Shown here piece by piece: positions 17,837 through 26,038 of a DNA stretch of 45,716 bases. The notes beneath the pieces were generated by a model, which searched no databases, was not told where the DNA came from, and saw nothing but the letters and a program-made list of their open reading frames with translations. A program made the translations under genes and the position numbers. The stretch comes from Klebsiella pneumoniae. Lineage in GTDB: Bacteria; Myxococcota_A; UBA796; SXON01. The first letter of the stretch is position 1. Each line of letters begins with the position of its first letter. Where the stretch lies: contig CAMAXZ010000034.1 in the NCBI GenBank assembly GCA_945862325.1, positions 1 to 45,716 on the forward strand, read 5' to 3'.

Positions 17837-18429
17837 TCCTCGCGGTCGACGTGGTGCTCCTCACGGTGCGCGAGGCCCTCGAGGTGCTGCTGCTGCGTCG
17901 CGAGGAGCCCCCGTACGCGGGGGCCTGGGCCCTCCCCGGCGCCTTCGTACGCCCGGACGAGGGCATCGAGGCCGCGGCCCGCCGGGTGCTGCGCGACAAA
18001 GTGGGGCTCGCCGACGTCTACGTCGAGCAGCTCTACACCTTCGGCGAGCCAGAGCGGGACCCTCGCGGGCGGGTCGTGTCCGTCGCGCACTACGCCCTCG
18101 TACCCGCGGCGCGGCTCGAGCTACCGTCCGACGACCTCCACCTCGCGCCGGTGTACGTCAGCCCCCTGCCGTTCGACCACGCGGACATCCTCGCCACCGC
18201 GGTCCGACGCCTTCGCGGCAAGCTCGACGCGTCGCCCGTCGGCTACGAGCTGTTGCCGGAGCGGTTCACGCTGTCCCAGCTGCAGCGGGTACACGAGCGC
18301 ATCCTGGGGCGGGGCGTCAACAAGGACTCGTTCCGACGGCGGATGGTCCAGAGCGGCGAGCTGGAGCCCACCGGGGAGCTCCGACAGGGCGCGGGGCGCC
18401 CGGCGGAGCTGTTCCGACACGTCCGCTGA
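17833..18429 (+). CDS. nrtR: NrtR-type regulator of NAD metabolism (degenerate Nudix plus winged helix)
   Basis: The product has 198 aa. The N-terminal Nudix-fold domain begins MILAVDVVLLTVREALEVLL and contains RREEPPYAGAWALPGAFV, as in NrtR. The Nudix box is broken: the first Gly is Ala and REUxEE reads RVLRDK, so hydrolysis is unlikely and the domain would act as a ligand sensor (ADP-ribose in characterised members). The C-terminal part, FTLSQLQRVHERILG...NKDSFRRRMVQSGEL, is the winged-helix DNA-binding domain. Placed last in the NAD operon, it probably represses its own operon via the palindrome before pncB. Confidence 0.88.
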   Translation: MILAVDVVLLTVREALEVLLLRREEPPYAGAWALPGAFVRPDEGIEAAARRVLRDKVGLADVYVEQLYTFGEPERDPRGRVVSVAHYALVPAARLELPSDDLHLAPVYVSPLPFDHADILATAVRRLRGKLDASPVGYELLPERFTLSQLQRVHERILGRGVNKDSFRRRMVQSGELEPTGELRQGAGRPAELFRHVR

Positions 18430-18433
18430 AGCG

Positions 18434-19681
18434 TCAGCGGCGGTACGCCTCGATCAACACGTCCGCCACCTCGCCGCGCATGATGCGCGGGTCGGGACGC
18501 TCGCCCGCCACCAGCTGCTCGCGCACGCGCGTGCCGGAGATCGCGTAGGGCTGCTCGCCGGGGTGGTCGTCCGTGAGGTCGACGCGGCCGAGGCTCTCGT
18601 AGAAGGCGGCGAAGCCGACCTTCACCGGCTGGGTGTGCAGGTTGCCGGCCAGCGCGGAGAAGATCTCCTGCGCGTCGAAGTCGCCCCAGATCGCGGACTT
18701 GTCGTAGTACGGCGCGTCGGCGTGCTTGCGGCCGACGACGATGTGCGAGAAACCGTGGTTCTGCCGGTAGATCGCGTGCATGACCGCCTCGGCGGGGCCG
18801 CCGTAGAACATCTTCATGTCGAGGCAGACGAGCTCGAAGACGTCGTTGAGGTCGTAGCCCGCCGCCGCCCACACCGTCGGGTCGCTGTCGCCCTGGCCGA
18901 GGAGGCGGTTGTCCCGCAAGATGCGGTAGGTGCGCACGCGCGTCGAGGCGTCGACGTCGTCGCTCTTGAGCTGTCCGACCAGCGGATTGAGCACGACACC
19001 CGTGTAGGCGCCGGTGCGCGTGAGGGTCTCCGCGCCGTAGACGAGCGCGTACTCGTGGGCGCGGTGCAGCGGGTTGCGGGTCTGGAACGCGAGCGCGGCC
19101 TCCCACTTGCGGTCGGCGATGAGGGCGCGCGTGCGCGCCGGCGACAGGAGGAGGTCGCCGTATTCGGCGTTGTTGCGCGGCGGCAGCACCGTCAGGGCGC
19201 CGCCGACCAACGTGCCGCGGGGGTCGTCGGTGACGATCGCCGCGCCCGGGTGATCGAGGCGCGACGTGCCGTACACCTTCTCGACGTAGCGCTGCTTGTT
19301 CCACGCGAAGATGCTCGTCACGTCGAGCACGCCGAAGAACTGGCCGCGGCTGTCGACCAGCGCCGCCTGCTTGCCGACCGCCAGGGCGCTCGCCTCTTCT
19401 TCGGTGACGGGCAGCGCGAGCGGGATGGTCCACGCGTAGGGGACCCCGTCGACGAGGATGCTGCGCTCGTCGAGCACGCGGTTGTACGTCTGCTCGCCCA
19501 TGAAGCCGGCGAGCGGCGAGAGGGTGCCGTCCGCGATGCGGTACACGACCGAGAGGTCGGCGTCGCTCACGACGATTCGCGGAAACTCGGCGGCGACCGC
19601 GAGCAGCGCCCGACGCTTGGAGTGGGGGACGATACGGTCGACCGGCGCGGAAAGGCCACCGTGGACGGGCACGAGAGACAT
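18434..19681 (-). CDS. sat: Sulfate adenylyltransferase (ATP sulfurylase)
   Basis: The product has 415 aa and is monofunctional, with no APS kinase domain. It makes APS from sulfate and ATP. FQTRNPLHRAHEY carries the QxRNPxHxxH ATP site, and IVVGRKHADAPYYD is the GRxHA motif. PUA-like N-terminal segments (LSPLAGFMGEQTYNRVL, IPLALPVTEE) precede it. A strong GGAGGAG lies 6 nt before the ATG. The gene stands alone: no APS reductase or kinase neighbours appear, so assimilation versus dissimilation cannot be judged. It is convergent with nrtR (4 bp apart) and divergent from bioA. Confidence 0.95.
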   Translation of the reverse strand: MSLVPVHGGLSAPVDRIVPHSKRRALLAVAAEFPRIVVSDADLSVVYRIADGTLSPLAGFMGEQTYNRVLDERSILVDGVPYAWTIPLALPVTEEEASALAVGKQAALVDSRGQFFGVLDVTSIFAWNKQRYVEKVYGTSRLDHPGAAIVTDDPRGTLVGGALTVLPPRNNAEYGDLLLSPARTRALIADRKWEAALAFQTRNPLHRAHEYALVYGAETLTRTGAYTGVVLNPLVGQLKSDDVDASTRVRTYRILRDNRLLGQGDSDPTVWAAAGYDLNDVFELVCLDMKMFYGGPAEAVMHAIYRQNHGFSHIVVGRKHADAPYYDKSAIWGDFDAQEIFSALAGNLHTQPVKVGFAAFYESLGRVDLTDDHPGEQPYAISGTRVREQLVAGERPDPRIMRGEVADVLIEAYRR

Positions 19682-19712
19682 GCGACTCCTCCGAGTCGCG
19701 GCACCTAAGACA

Positions 19713-19725
19713 CCGGATTATCCGG
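19713..19725. promoter_or_regulatory. Symmetrical -10-like element between sat and bioA
   Basis: CCGGATTATCCGG is palindromic except for its central base. It offers TTATCC/TATCCG for bioA and GGATAAT for sat. bioA starts only 5-6 nt after the plus-strand hexamer, so transcription from it would begin at or next to the ATG. sat would have a leader of about 30 nt with GGAGG. Only 48 bp separate the genes, and no strong -35 is seen. Inference from position and sequence only. Confidence 0.4.
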
Positions 19726-19729
19726 CGCC

Positions 19730-21016
19730 ATGACACGCGACCTGCTGACGCGCGATTACGCACACCTGTGGCACCCGTTCACCCAGGCCGACGAATGGGA
19801 ACGGCAGGACAACCTGGTCATCGCCAGTGCGGACGGCGTGTGGCTCGAGGACACCGACGGGCGTCGCTATCTCGACGGTACCAGCTCGTTGTGGTGCAAC
19901 GCCGTGGGACACCGGCACCCCCGGGTCGACGCGGCGGTGCGCGCACAGCTCGAGCGCGTCGCCCACAGCACCCTGCTCGGCCTCACCCACCCGGGCGCCA
20001 TCGAGCTCGCGACGCGCCTCGCCGCGCTGACCGGACTCCCACGGGTGTTCTACAGCGACTCGGGCTCGACCGCGGCGGAGGTGGCGCTGAAGATGGCGTT
20101 CCAGGCCGCTCAGCAGCGTGGCGAACACGGGCGCTTCCGTTTCGCCGCGCTGACCGACGCATACCACGGCGACACGCTCGGGAGCGTCAGCGTCGGCGGG
20201 ATCTCCCTGTTCCATTCCATCTACCGCCCGCTTCTGTTCGACGCGGTGCGCGTCCCCGCGCCCGAACGCGCGGATCCCGAGGAAGAATCGCTTTGTCTCG
20301 CCGCGGCGGAGCGCGTGTTCGCGGAGCACGGACCGAGCCTCGCGGGCTTCATCTTCGAGCCGCGCGTGCAGGGCGCCGCGGGCCTGCGTTGCCACTCCGC
20401 GAGCTTCCTCCATGAACTCTGCGCCATGGCGCGAGGCGCGGGGTGCCTGCTCATCGCCGACGAGGTCGCGACGGGATTCGGCCGCACCGGGCCCATGTTC
20501 GCGTCTGCCGGAGTGCGCCCGGACCTCCTGTGTGTCGCCAAGGCGCTGACCGGGGGCTACCTGCCGCTCGCGGCCACGCTGGCCACCGAAGAGGTCTACG
20601 ACGCGTTTCGCGGGCCGTACGCCGCGCACCGAACCTTCTTCCACGGCCACACGTACACCGGAAACCCCCTCGCGTGCGCCGCGGCGCTCGCCACGATCGA
20701 CGTGTTGGAAGATGGTGTTCTCGCCGGAGTCCCCGCACGAGCCGCGGCGCTGCGCGAGGCCCTCGACGCGATCGACCACCCCGCGGTGGCCGAGCGACGC
20801 GCCGTCGGCCTCATCGGGGGGGTCGTCATCGGCGGCCAGGACCCGACCCGCCGGGCCGGCCACGCGGCCGCGCTCGCGACGCGGCACCACGGCACCATCG
20901 TGCGAAACCTGGGAGACACCGTGATGATCGTCCCTCCACTCGTGAGCTCGGAGGTCGAGATCCGGTCGATGGTCGCCGCGGTACGGGCCGGCTTGGAAGA
21001 GGTGTTGCCACGATGA
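19730..21016 (+). CDS. bioA: Adenosylmethionine-8-amino-7-oxononanoate aminotransferase
   Basis: The product has 428 aa, a class III PLP aminotransferase that converts KAPA to DAPA using SAM. The BioA signature HLWHPFTQ is near the N-terminus (residues 12-19), with DGTSSLWCNAVGHRHP next. VFYSDSGSTAAEVALKMA and AYHGDTLGSVSVGG are present. Asp244 in IADEVATGFGRTG contacts the pyridine, and Lys271 in CVAKALTGGYLPLAATL binds PLP. It lies 6 kb from bioBF, split off by the NAD operon and sat. No ribosome site is apparent, consistent with a leaderless start. Confidence 0.94.
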   Translation: MTRDLLTRDYAHLWHPFTQADEWERQDNLVIASADGVWLEDTDGRRYLDGTSSLWCNAVGHRHPRVDAAVRAQLERVAHSTLLGLTHPGAIELATRLAALTGLPRVFYSDSGSTAAEVALKMAFQAAQQRGEHGRFRFAALTDAYHGDTLGSVSVGGISLFHSIYRPLLFDAVRVPAPERADPEEESLCLAAAERVFAEHGPSLAGFIFEPRVQGAAGLRCHSASFLHELCAMARGAGCLLIADEVATGFGRTGPMFASAGVRPDLLCVAKALTGGYLPLAATLATEEVYDAFRGPYAAHRTFFHGHTYTGNPLACAAALATIDVLEDGVLAGVPARAAALREALDAIDHPAVAERRAVGLIGGVVIGGQDPTRRAGHAAALATRHHGTIVRNLGDTVMIVPPLVSSEVEIRSMVAAVRAGLEEVLPR

Positions 21017-21077
21017 GAGATGGGTGAGAGATTCGGAGCCCGCACCCCGGATGTACACGTCGGGCACGGAGATGCCC

Positions 21078-21842
<765 letters not shown>

Positions 21843-21851
21843 CGGCGCCGC

Positions 21852-22484
21852 TCACAGGCGAAACAGGAAGTCGAACAGCTCCACGTGCGCGAAGGCCGCC
21901 GCGGCGTCGCGACCCCAGGTCGTGAGGCCGTGATCCCGCAGGAGCACCCCCGGGATCTTCGGAGGTGACGCAGCGAGGCGGGCCCGCAGCTCCATCGCGA
22001 CGCGCGGCACGTCGAGGTGATTGGCGAACACCGGAAGGTCGGCCGCCGGCGCCTCTTCCCACACCCCGAGCCCCTTGAGCATCTCGTGGCTCGGCATCGG
22101 GTACACGTCGCCCTCTGCGCCGGGGACCGCCCGCCGGGACGCCCGCGCGGCCTCGACCGTGTGCACGTGAAAGCACGCATTGGCCTGCGGGAACAGGGCG
22201 TACACCGAGAGGTGGATCGACGTCTCGGCGCTCGGCCGCGCGCCCTCGCCGGCCTCGAGCAGCGCGCCGTCGAGCCCGACCCGAACGAAGTCCGGCCGTC
22301 CGAGCGCGCCCTTATGGCCGCCGGAGGCCGTGATCCAGACGCCGGAGGCGTCGCGCAGAGAGAGGTTTCCGCTCGTGCCGAGCATCCAGCCGCGCGCGTG
22401 AAAGTCGCGCGCGACCGCCGCGAGGACGTCGCGCGGGTCGGCCCCGGCCGATCGGCGCGAGAGCACTGTCGCGAGGTCGATCAT
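21852..22484 (-). CDS. mtnB: Methylthioribulose-1-phosphate dehydratase
   Basis: The product has 210 aa, class II aldolase fold. MtnB dehydrates 5-methylthioribulose 1-phosphate to the diketo compound in methionine salvage. LGTSGNLSLRD and ITASGGHKG are the phosphate and fold motifs. The acid is Glu87 in SAETSIHLSVYALFP, and zinc ligands are His106, His108 (CFHVHTVEA) and His185 (LLRDHGLTTWG). The identification rests on these plus the two upstream genes. Alone it could be mistaken for a fuculose-phosphate aldolase. ATG 22484 overlaps the mtnW stop. Confidence 0.88.
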   Translation of the reverse strand: MIDLATVLSRRSAGADPRDVLAAVARDFHARGWMLGTSGNLSLRDASGVWITASGGHKGALGRPDFVRVGLDGALLEAGEGARPSAETSIHLSVYALFPQANACFHVHTVEAARASRRAVPGAEGDVYPMPSHEMLKGLGVWEEAPAADLPVFANHLDVPRVAMELRARLAASPPKIPGVLLRDHGLTTWGRDAAAAFAHVELFDFLFRL

Positions 22485-23551
22485 CCCCGCCCCGCGGCGG
22501 CCAGCATGGCGCGGACCCCGGCCGCCGGGCCGCTCGGGTGGTCCATGATGCCCGTACCCGCGTTGAGCACCACGTCGGCCCCGTACAGGTCGAGCAGGGC
22601 GGGGACCACCCCAGGGTGCACGCCGGCGCTCGGCACCGGCGCCAGCCCGCGGGCCCGCAGCGCGTCGCGCACCCCCTCCTCGTCTGCCCGGGAGAAGGGC
22701 AAGCTGCCGACCGACGACGGGTGCAGGACGGCGTCCGCCCCGGCGAGCCCAGGGAGGGTACCGAGGAGGACCGACCACGCAAAGCCATGATCTGGCGCGG
22801 CGGCCAGCGCGCCCGCCAGCGCCGGGTGCAGGAAGACCGGAACGTCGACCGACGCCGCGAGGCTCTCGAGCACGCTCCACCCATGCGTGAGGCCATTGAA
22901 CAGCAGCGCGTTCGCCCCGGCGTCGACGAGCCGGCGCGCCCGGTCGAGCACCTCGTGCGCGCGGCCCGTGACGTTCACCGCGTACAGGCAGCGCTTGCCG
23001 GTCGCGAGCGCCACCTCGTCGATCACCGGGCGACACGCGCGCACGCGGTCGAGCGCCGGACAGCCGGGAAGATCGCCCAAGATTTCGTCGTCCTTCACGA
23101 TGTCCACCCCCGCGAGCGCGACCTCGCGCAGCAGCGCGGCGTGGTCGGCGGCCGTCAGCCCGAGCGCGGGCTTGAAGATCGCCATGACGATCGGGCCCGA
23201 GGAGACCCCGGTCAAACGCCGAATTCCGGCGAGGCCGTGACGGGGAGCGACGCCGAAGCCGTCGGGCACGCGGAGCCCGACCACCTTCGCGGGGCCCGCC
23301 ATCGAGTACTTCCCGAAGATCATCGTGAGGAGCGTGCCGACGTCACCCTCGACGTTCGCGAGGGGGAATCGAACCGTCGCCACCCGATCCGCCACGCCGA
23401 CGACCTCACCGAGGTGGGCGCGCAGGGAGGCGTCCCGGTGCGCGAAGCGCTCGCTCCACGTGCCCGCGGTCTGCCCGATGGCGATCACGCGCGCCTGGAT
23501 GTGCGGGTCTACGCCGGGTGTAAACCGATAATCTACTTCGATCCAGCTCAT
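22481..23551 (-). CDS. mtnW: RuBisCO-like protein, 2,3-diketo-5-methylthiopentyl-1-phosphate enolase
   Basis: The product has 356 aa, shorter than true RuBisCO. Active-site segments are preserved: Lys127 in IFKPALGLT and the carbamylatable Lys153 with Asp155/Glu156 in GVDIVKDDEILGD. The barrel also has NALLFNGLTHGW and the phosphate loops SAGVHPG and NAGTGIMDHPSG. A type IV RuBisCO (RLP) between mtnD and mtnB is expected to be the MtnW enolase, not a carbon-fixing enzyme. Subtype within RLPs (YkrW or DeepYkr) needs a tree. Overlaps mtnD and mtnB by ATGA at both ends. Confidence 0.88.
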   Translation of the reverse strand: MSWIEVDYRFTPGVDPHIQARVIAIGQTAGTWSERFAHRDASLRAHLGEVVGVADRVATVRFPLANVEGDVGTLLTMIFGKYSMAGPAKVVGLRVPDGFGVAPRHGLAGIRRLTGVSSGPIVMAIFKPALGLTAADHAALLREVALAGVDIVKDDEILGDLPGCPALDRVRACRPVIDEVALATGKRCLYAVNVTGRAHEVLDRARRLVDAGANALLFNGLTHGWSVLESLAASVDVPVFLHPALAGALAAAPDHGFAWSVLLGTLPGLAGADAVLHPSSVGSLPFSRADEEGVRDALRARGLAPVPSAGVHPGVVPALLDLYGADVVLNAGTGIMDHPSGPAAGVRAMLAAAGRG

Positions 23552-24087
23552 TCTTCGACCCGACCCAGGGCGGTGGAGGTGTACCGGGGCACCCAACCGT
23601 CGGTCCCCGAGAAGTACCGCACCGCCTTGATGCGACGCACCGCGGTCAGCTCGAACCAATGCTCGGTGTGCTTCGGGACGCGGATGTACTCGCCCGGGAG
23701 CACGGTGACCCGCAGCTGCTCGCCGTTCGGAAGGACGAAGCCGAACATTCCTTCGCCGTCCACGATGTAGCGCACCTCGTCGTCGTCGTGAGTGTGGGGC
23801 TTGTCGAAGCGCGCCATGATGGCGTCGAGGCCGGGCGTGTCCGGGTGGAGCACGATGAGGTCGCGCGACGTGTAGCCCTCGGCGGTGCGCAGGGCGTCGA
23901 AGTAGTGGTCGTGGGCGACGAGCACGCGCTCTTTCTCGTCGGCGTCGAGGCCCGGCTGCGCCAGGAGGGCGCGCGCGTCGCGCGCGTCGACCGGCCAAAG
24001 CGCCAGGTCGACCCCGATCGGCGCGAGCGCCTGCCGGATGGTGTCGGTGTCGGTCGTGCGGACGGAAGTTCCGACGAGGCGCGCCAT
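23548..24087 (-). CDS. mtnD: Acireductone dioxygenase
   Basis: The product has 179 aa, the usual cupin size. Metal ligands are His98, His100 and Glu104 in DKPHTHDDDEVRYIVDGEG, plus a His in RVPKHTEHWFEL. It converts acireductone to the 2-keto acid precursor of methionine (iron form) or to an off-pathway product with CO (nickel form); the metal cannot be told from sequence. First gene of the mtnD-mtnW-mtnB operon, with AGGGGAG in its leader. The phosphatase (mtnX), isomerase (mtnA), kinase (mtnK) and aminotransferase (mtnE) are not in the window. Confidence 0.93.
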   Translation of the reverse strand: MARLVGTSVRTTDTDTIRQALAPIGVDLALWPVDARDARALLAQPGLDADEKERVLVAHDHYFDALRTAEGYTSRDLIVLHPDTPGLDAIMARFDKPHTHDDDEVRYIVDGEGMFGFVLPNGEQLRVTVLPGEYIRVPKHTEHWFELTAVRRIKAVRYFSGTDGWVPRYTSTALGRVEE

Positions 24088-24138
24088 GCTGCTCCCCTGC
24101 CGCACGGGAATGAGGTAGACCGCGCGGACCGCCAAATC

Positions 24139-24161
24139 TATCCTGGTGCCGGCCCCCGGAG
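24139..24161 (+). promoter_or_regulatory. Candidate -10 TATCCT and ribosome site GGAG for FG-GAP lipoprotein
   Basis: TATCCT at 24139-24144 lies in the 79-bp divergent gap with mtnD. GGAG at 24158-24161 is 5 nt before ATG 24167 and favours that start over GTG 24146. The -35 is not clear. Confidence 0.35.
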
Positions 24162-24166
24162 TCCCC

Positions 24167-26038
24167 ATGACGCTCCTCCCCCTCGCGCTCTCCTTGCTCG
24201 GTTGCAGCGAATACGATCTGAACCCCAAGGTGGAAGACGGCGACCGCGACGACGCGGACGACTCCGGAGCCCCGGACACCGACACGGACGACGACACCGA
24301 CGGCGGCGACTCCGACGGCGACGGCGAGTGCGATCCTCCGGACCTCTCCTCGCGCTCGGTCACGGTCGACGACTCCTGCGAAACGCTCCCCGTGGGGACG
24401 TTCACCCCCCAGCTCGAGTGGTCCAACTCCGGCGTCGGCGACGCGTACACCACGCCGGTCGTGGGCAACCTGACCGACGACGACGGCGACGGCCTGCTCA
24501 CCGCCGCGGACATCCCGGACATCGTCGTGGGCAACGCCGCGGGCGAGTACTGGGTGCTCAGCGGCGACGGTTCCGGCGTCCACTGGCGTTCTTCCACGAA
24601 CTTCGGCAGCGAGCCCATGACCGCGGCCATCGGCGACCTCGACCTCGACGGCTGGCCCGACGTGGTCGCGGCGGGAACGACCGCCGTCGTGGCGTACGAC
24701 GGGCGTGACGGCACCGAGAAGTGGCGCGGCGAGGCCCCGCCCGCCGCACAGTGCGGCGCCGTCGCGATCGCGGACCTCAACGCGGACGGACGGCCCGAAG
24801 TGGTCATCGGGGCGACGATCTACAACGGCCGGGAGGGCCGGGTGATCGGCCGCGGCGCCCAGGGCACCGGCACCGGGTACGCGGGCGGCGTCGCCGTCAG
24901 CATCGGCGTCACGGCGGACGTCGACCTCGACGGCGACCAGGAGGTCGTGGTGGGCAACGCCCTCTACGACATCACCGGCGCCACCCTGTGGACCAACCGG
25001 CAGAACGACGGGTTCGTGGCGGTCGCCGACTTCGACGGGGATCCACAGGGCGAGATCGTCGTGAGCGGCGGCGGGCGGGTGCGGCTCCAGGACGACGACG
25101 GCAGCGTCTTGTGGAGCAACAGCTACACCGGCGCCACCAGCGGCCCCCCGACGGTGGCGGACTTCGACGGCGACGGGGACCCGGAGATCGGGGTCGCGGG
25201 CAACGACACCTACGTGGTGCTGGAAGCCGACGGCACGCGGAAGTGGATGCGCGCGACGAACGACCAGTCGTCCGGCTTCACGGGAAGCGCCGTGTTCGAC
25301 TTCGAAGGCGACGGATCGGCCGAGGTCGTCTACGCCGACGAGAACGACGTCTTCGTGTACGACGGGGCGACCGGCGCGATCAAGATGCAGGAGTCGCGGC
25401 ACTCCTCGGCCACGTGCAGCGAGTACCCGGCGATCGCCGACGTCGACAACGACGGCCACGCGGAGATCATCTTCACCTCCAGCGCGTACTCCGGCGGCGA
25501 GCGCGGCGTGACGGTCATCGGCGACGCCGACGACTCGTGGATGCCCGGCCGGCCGGTGTGGAACCAGCACGCCTACGCGATCACCAACGTCGACGACGAC
25601 GGGGCGATCCCCACGACCCCCGTGGTCAACTGGTCGCTGTACAACAACTTCCGCTCGGGCGACCTCGGCGCGGCGACGGGTGGTGTGGCGACCGACGCCC
25701 TCCCGGCCCTCAACGAGATCTGCAACGTCGAGTGCGAGGACGGCAAGCTCCGTGTGGTCGTGGTCGTCGCGAATGCCGGCACGGAGCCCCTGCCCGCGGG
25801 GGTCGCGCTCTCGGCCTACGCGGTCGACGGCCGGGCCACCCTGCTGTCCACGCAGTACACCCCGTCCGAGATCGCCTCCGGATCGAGCTCCGAAGGGCTG
25901 ATCTTCCGGGTCGACCCCGCGGAGCTCGGCGCGGGACACCTCGAGTTCCGCGCGGACGACGACGGCGGAACCGGGGCCATCCTCGAGTGCGACGAGGACA
26001 ACAACGTGCTCGTCGTCGACGACGGACTGTGCCCTTGA
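24167..26038 (+). CDS. FG-GAP/VCBS repeat lipoprotein
   Basis: The product has 623 aa. Signal MTLLPLALSLLGC is followed by an acidic linker (TDTDDDTDGGDSDGDGE). About seven FG-GAP-type beta-propeller blades follow: GDLDLDGWPDVVAAG, ADLNADGRPEVVIG, ADVDLDGDQEVVVGN, ADFDGDPQGEIVVSG, ADFDGDGDPEIGVAGN, FDFEGDGSAEVVYAD and ADVDNDGHAEIIFT. These D-x-D-x-D-G loops resemble integrin-alpha calcium sites. From about residue 520 a CARDB-like beta-sandwich appears (VVVVANAGTEPLPAGVALSAY). It probably acts at the cell surface in adhesion or binding, with ligand unknown. Its stop overlaps the start of the OmpA-family gene. Confidence 0.88.
   Translation: MTLLPLALSLLGCSEYDLNPKVEDGDRDDADDSGAPDTDTDDDTDGGDSDGDGECDPPDLSSRSVTVDDSCETLPVGTFTPQLEWSNSGVGDAYTTPVVGNLTDDDGDGLLTAADIPDIVVGNAAGEYWVLSGDGSGVHWRSSTNFGSEPMTAAIGDLDLDGWPDVVAAGTTAVVAYDGRDGTEKWRGEAPPAAQCGAVAIADLNADGRPEVVIGATIYNGREGRVIGRGAQGTGTGYAGGVAVSIGVTADVDLDGDQEVVVGNALYDITGATLWTNRQNDGFVAVADFDGDPQGEIVVSGGGRVRLQDDDGSVLWSNSYTGATSGPPTVADFDGDGDPEIGVAGNDTYVVLEADGTRKWMRATNDQSSGFTGSAVFDFEGDGSAEVVYADENDVFVYDGATGAIKMQESRHSSATCSEYPAIADVDNDGHAEIIFTSSAYSGGERGVTVIGDADDSWMPGRPVWNQHAYAITNVDDDGAIPTTPVVNWSLYNNFRSGDLGAATGGVATDALPALNEICNVECEDGKLRVVVVVANAGTEPLPAGVALSAYAVDGRATLLSTQYTPSEIASGSSSEGLIFRVDPAELGAGHLEFRADDDGGTGAILECDEDNNVLVVDDGLCP

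Noticed and set aside
19713..19729. A sigma-54 promoter before bioA (GG-N10-GC spacing present)
   Set aside because: The spacing matches by chance, but the TGGCAC and TTGCA flanks are absent.
22481..23551. A carbon-fixing RuBisCO
   Set aside because: The 356-residue length and placement between mtnD and mtnB identify a RuBisCO-like enolase of methionine salvage.
23552..25939. Long minus-strand extension upstream of mtnW and mtnD (Val/Arg/Asp-rich)
   Set aside because: The minus-strand frame opposite the FG-GAP gene shows no motif, whereas the plus strand encodes regular propeller repeats. The real minus-strand genes begin at 23551 and 24087.
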